DNA from: Trebouxia sp. TZW2008
Taxonomy: Eukaryota; Chlorophyta; Trebouxiophyceae; Trebouxiales; Trebouxiaceae
Assembly: GCA_002118135.1 (NCBI GenBank)
Contig: BDIU01000520.1
Span: forward strand, 1-23,726
DNA length: 23,726 nucleotides
Direction: 5' to 3'
The translations under genes and the position numbers were made by a program. The notes below the pieces were generated by a model, which saw nothing but the letters and a program-made list of their open reading frames with translations, had not been told where the DNA came from and ran no database searches. Below, one piece after another: positions 20,689 to 23,726 of this stretch. The first letter of the stretch is position 1. Each line of letters starts with the position of its first letter.

Positions 20689-22516
20689 ATGATGACCGTC
20701 TACGCCACAGCGGTGCGCTTGTTTGTTTGGATTTTGAGTAGCTCGCAACGCTTGCTGCGGCCGCCGAACTCCAACCATCTCGATCAGGTCGGGGTGTCGA
20801 AGCAGAACGCTGGGAGGGGAACAGGCAAGTCCCAAGCTTTGCATGACACACGACTATTTGGCAGGCATTGATTGCACACCGCCCAGACAGGGTCCGGCAT
20901 ACTGGTTTGACCTCGTATATACGCCACTAGTGTCCCGATCATAACTCAGATCTTTGCAGATCACAAACACGACTCACCTTGCTGCAGTGCAGGCTGGGAC
21001 TTTCAGCATCTGGAAGATTTGCAGAGTCTTGGTCTCATTGGCTGGTGGTATAATTGGGGTCCAGCAGGAAATGAAGTGGCCATGGCATACTCCCTCGAGC
21101 AGGACATTGAATTCGTCCCCATGCAGTGGGGCAAATGGGGCATTCGAGATCTTGCAAAGGGCATCAGCCCAAGCGCAAAGCATTTGCTAGGCATGAATGA
21201 GCCTGGCCACCAACAGCAAGCCAACCTAACCCCTGTTGAGGCTGCAGCCTTGTGGCCAGCAATGGAAGAAGTGGCAAAGGCTAAGTATCTGAGGCTTGGC
21301 ACCCCGTCACCTGCGCCTTGTGGAGCAGACTGTGTGCGAAGCAGCCCGTTCCAATGGTATGTCTCTGCTGTATCAACATGAGCCCATGTGCCAGGTTCAG
21401 CGACAGCAGCAGCCACAGATGCTATCAAACCTTGTAACAAGCCTATCCAAATGCATTGACTTTGGCATTAATTGATGCCTGCAGACATTTTCCTGCCCAG
21501 CATATAGAAGCTCATGTGGCATGCTTTGTGCATCTGACAGGAGGCTGCATGCTCATGGGCCCACCAGTCATGATGTGGCTAGTAAAGCAGGTCAAGCATT
21601 CTGCCCATGAGCAGACAGTGAGTGACTCCTTGTGTATTTGTGTTGCTGTGTGTGCGCATTGTTAAAGCTTTTTGAATCAACACGACAGATTGTCTGCACA
21701 TGAGTCTCAGCTTGACATGAAAGAATGTCTGCACCTGCAAATGATCTGTCTAAGCAGCATTTGGAAACAGCATCTGATCAAAGCATTGTTGGGGACAACA
21801 CGTCATCACAATGTAACCAATCAAACAAGACAAGTAATGCCCTGTGCTTTGCCTATAGGTTTGATGAATTCTTTGAGGCATGCCAAGGCTGCCACTTTGA
21901 TTTCCTGGCCACCCACCTGTACACATGCAACGCAGAAGTCCTCCAGCGTTACATAAAAGAGTGCAAGAAGTACAGACTGCCGATCTGGCTGACCGAGTTT
22001 GCATGCCCAAATGGCATTGATGGGCCATTGGGTCGCCAAACAGCATACATGGCTGATGCTCTCAGGCTGCTAGAACATGACAAGGATGTTGAACGCTATG
22101 CATGGTTTGCTCCAAGGACAGAGGGCGACTGGCTTGGCTGTTCTGCTTCTCTGTTGCAACCCAATTCCCCAGCTTTGACAGAGCTCGGCAGGCTATACCT
22201 CTCAGCAAGCTTCAGAGTGTCCTTGCAGCAACATGATGGGAGTGGCAAAGTGTACATCTCAGAAAGCTCGGACTTGCATCCCCAGCATCGTGACAAAAGT
22301 GACTTCTTTTTGCAAGCTGGCCCAGCACAATCAAAAGAGCCTGGTCAAGTAAGGGCGTCAAGCAGCCACAGATCAGCCTTGCAGCAAAACGTTGAGGACA
22401 GGGGGTCATGGACAGACATCTGCAGACCCTGCTTTGAGGAAAACAGATCAGGGCTTCCAGGATTGAATGGCAGCATGCATCAGCTATGTACAGAATGCGG
22501 GCTCTGGCATATATGA
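20689..22516 (+). CDS. Secreted GH128 glycoside hydrolase, endo-beta-1,3-glucanase type (3 exons)
   Basis: GH128 enzymes (Glyco_hydro_cc fold; relatives include fission yeast Asl1) cut beta-1,3-glucans. Exons: 20689-20824, 20993-21356, 21859-22516, giving 385 aa with phases agreeing. The start has tandem ATGs and a hydrophobic stretch (TAVRLFVWILSS) that looks like a signal peptide, so export is inferred. The catalytic core has IGWWYNWGP, FVPMQWG, the acid/base Glu115 in GMNEPGH, FDFLATHLYTC and the nucleophile Glu213 in PIWLTEFACP. The 98-residue spacing of the two Glu fits the family. The core ends with YAWFAPR and LTELGRLY. The first intron uses a GC donor (GCAAGT), which makes exon 1 the least certain part. 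The last ~105 residues, after LGRLY, are low-complexity and match nothing I know; a missed intron is possible. The gene is divergent from FAM91. Confidence 0.85.
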
Positions 22517-23726
22517 CAGCACCAGTCTATGCTATTCTGCAGCAAAGACAGTGCATGCATTCATGTTGGCTTGAACAGCTTCAGGATACCATTTGTGACC
22601 TCTGCAGGAAACGTGATGCCCAACATGTCTTGTTTCGTTACAGAATATGCAAACATTTTCACAATGTTTTGGACGTCATAGAATCAGCCGTGACTCAGGA
22701 TAGGCTAGGCATACATTCACAGATTTGATGCCTGTGACTGCAATTGAGTGACCTGTGAAGCACATTGCTGTTTGGGGATGTAATTGACTATCTGAGGATA
22801 CATACAGTGATTGTATTATTGGCATGCACACGTTTTGTGAATAACCGGACGTTTTAGCCCACCTGGACAGCAAAAATGGCGCAGCACTTTGTGTACAGCA
22901 AAGCAATCAATGACTTGTTTATTGAATCTTCTGGCAGAAATCTTCTGTTGTACGCCAGCTGAAAGGTCCCTTTCATGCAGCTAGACTGTGTTGAGCATCA
23001 CACAAAGCTTCTTGGCTCGTGTTTCTTCACAGTGTATGCGAATGAATATTTATCATAACGTAGTCCATTACTTTGCTCAGTGTATCTACTCGCGCAACAA
23101 TTTTTGGGTTGGACTTCCAATATATATGGTCTCTCAGCGTGAACATACGCCATTCTGCATAATATCTAGAGCAACCACACGAAAGGCTACATATTTCCAT
23201 GTATGCATCTGCATTCTCATCATATGGTTTCAAATATCAGCAATTTCTTGAACACTCTTCACGTCCTGATGATTTTGTGATATAAACAGCAATCATCTCA
23301 ATGTGACATCGCACATAAACTTGTCCTAAGATTTTGTCACATATTGTCCGGACGTGGTTGATCAACCGAATACAATGACAGCAACAGCACTCCACATCAG
23401 TTCTGGCAAGTCCCTTTTTCCAACAGAAAATGTAGCGTTTGGGCTGTACTTCGTGGAAACACATCAGCTGGACACAAATTGACTTTGTCTGACCAATCAA
23501 GGACACAAATCACTGATACTTTTTAATTTTATGTCATCATATGTGAATTTATCCTTTTCATCCTTTCAACGCTGGCTAGATCGACACAGACTGGCGGTGT
23601 TGCAAGCAATTGGTTTAAACCCTTGAATGTCATCATTTTTCATTCATCCCTCAACGCAACCCTATCAGGGAACGTGGCAGAATTATTTTGGGTCGACCTG
23701 AATTAATTATGCAATTTGCAGAACCC
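22517..23726. other. 3' flank of GH128 grading into AT-rich DNA
   Basis: No gene was recognised. TGTAA at 22779-22783 is a possible GH128 3'-end signal. From about 22,900 the sequence is visibly richer in A and T than the gene region. Apart from the interrupted minus-strand frame listed separately, nothing was identified. Confidence 0.5.
23027..23512 (-). pseudogene. Long minus-strand frame broken by a single TGA, unidentified
   Basis: Two open stretches (23512-23237 and 23233-23027) lie in the same frame, separated only by TGA (codon 23239-23237) and one Tyr codon, about 160 codons in all. The first has a Cys/His-rich cluster (ECCCCHC) and the second an aromatic-rich stretch (CSRYYAEWRMF). 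No family was recognised. It could be a decayed mobile-element or viral-type gene, an unrelated gene fragment, or a chance frame in AT-rich DNA. Confidence 0.25.

Noticed and set aside
22096..22296. Minus-strand open frame opposite GH128
   Set aside because: Shadow of the GH128 third exon.

Overview
The window is nuclear DNA from an intron-rich eukaryote, most likely a green alga of the trebouxiophyte type. This is inferred from five intron-split genes with GT-AG (one GC-AG) introns, plant-like versions of APC8 and FAM91, and candidate TGTAA 3'-end signals. There are no bacterial operons or Shine-Dalgarno patterns. Four genes could be assembled from stop to start with every exon phase agreeing, and three of the four products have nearly the length expected of their family.

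Layout: (1) 254-636, + strand: a small unidentified single-pass membrane protein. (2) 7282-1923, - strand: APC8/CDC23, a TPR subunit of the anaphase-promoting complex; 11 exons, 596 aa. (3) 7704-9636, + strand: a survival-of-motor-neuron (SMN) homologue; 7 exons, 283 aa, with no visible Tudor domain. (4) 20528-9926, - strand: a FAM91 family Golgi vesicle-tethering protein; 15 exons, 820 aa. (5) 20689-22516, + strand: a secreted glycoside hydrolase of family GH128 (endo-beta-1,3-glucanase type); 3 exons, 385 aa. APC8/SMN and FAM91/GH128 are head-to-head pairs sharing 421 bp and 160 bp of upstream DNA. SMN and FAM91 converge with 289 bp between their stop codons. The products are housekeeping proteins (cell cycle, snRNP assembly, endosome-to-Golgi traffic) plus one wall enzyme. 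No functional link between them is visible.

The most unusual feature is in the introns of FAM91 and at one APC8 exon. About two dozen partial, decayed exon copies lie beside intact exons and follow one rule. Copies of an exon's beginning, with its acceptor, lie only upstream of the exon. Copies of its end, with its donor, lie only downstream. This is what repeated tandem duplication of short segments spanning a splice junction would leave behind. It accounts for much of the intron length here.

Other items are a degenerate tRNA-Asn-like element in a FAM91 intron (possible SINE head), a GA microsatellite, and an AT-rich right end (about 22,900-23,726) holding a 160-codon minus-strand frame broken by one TGA.
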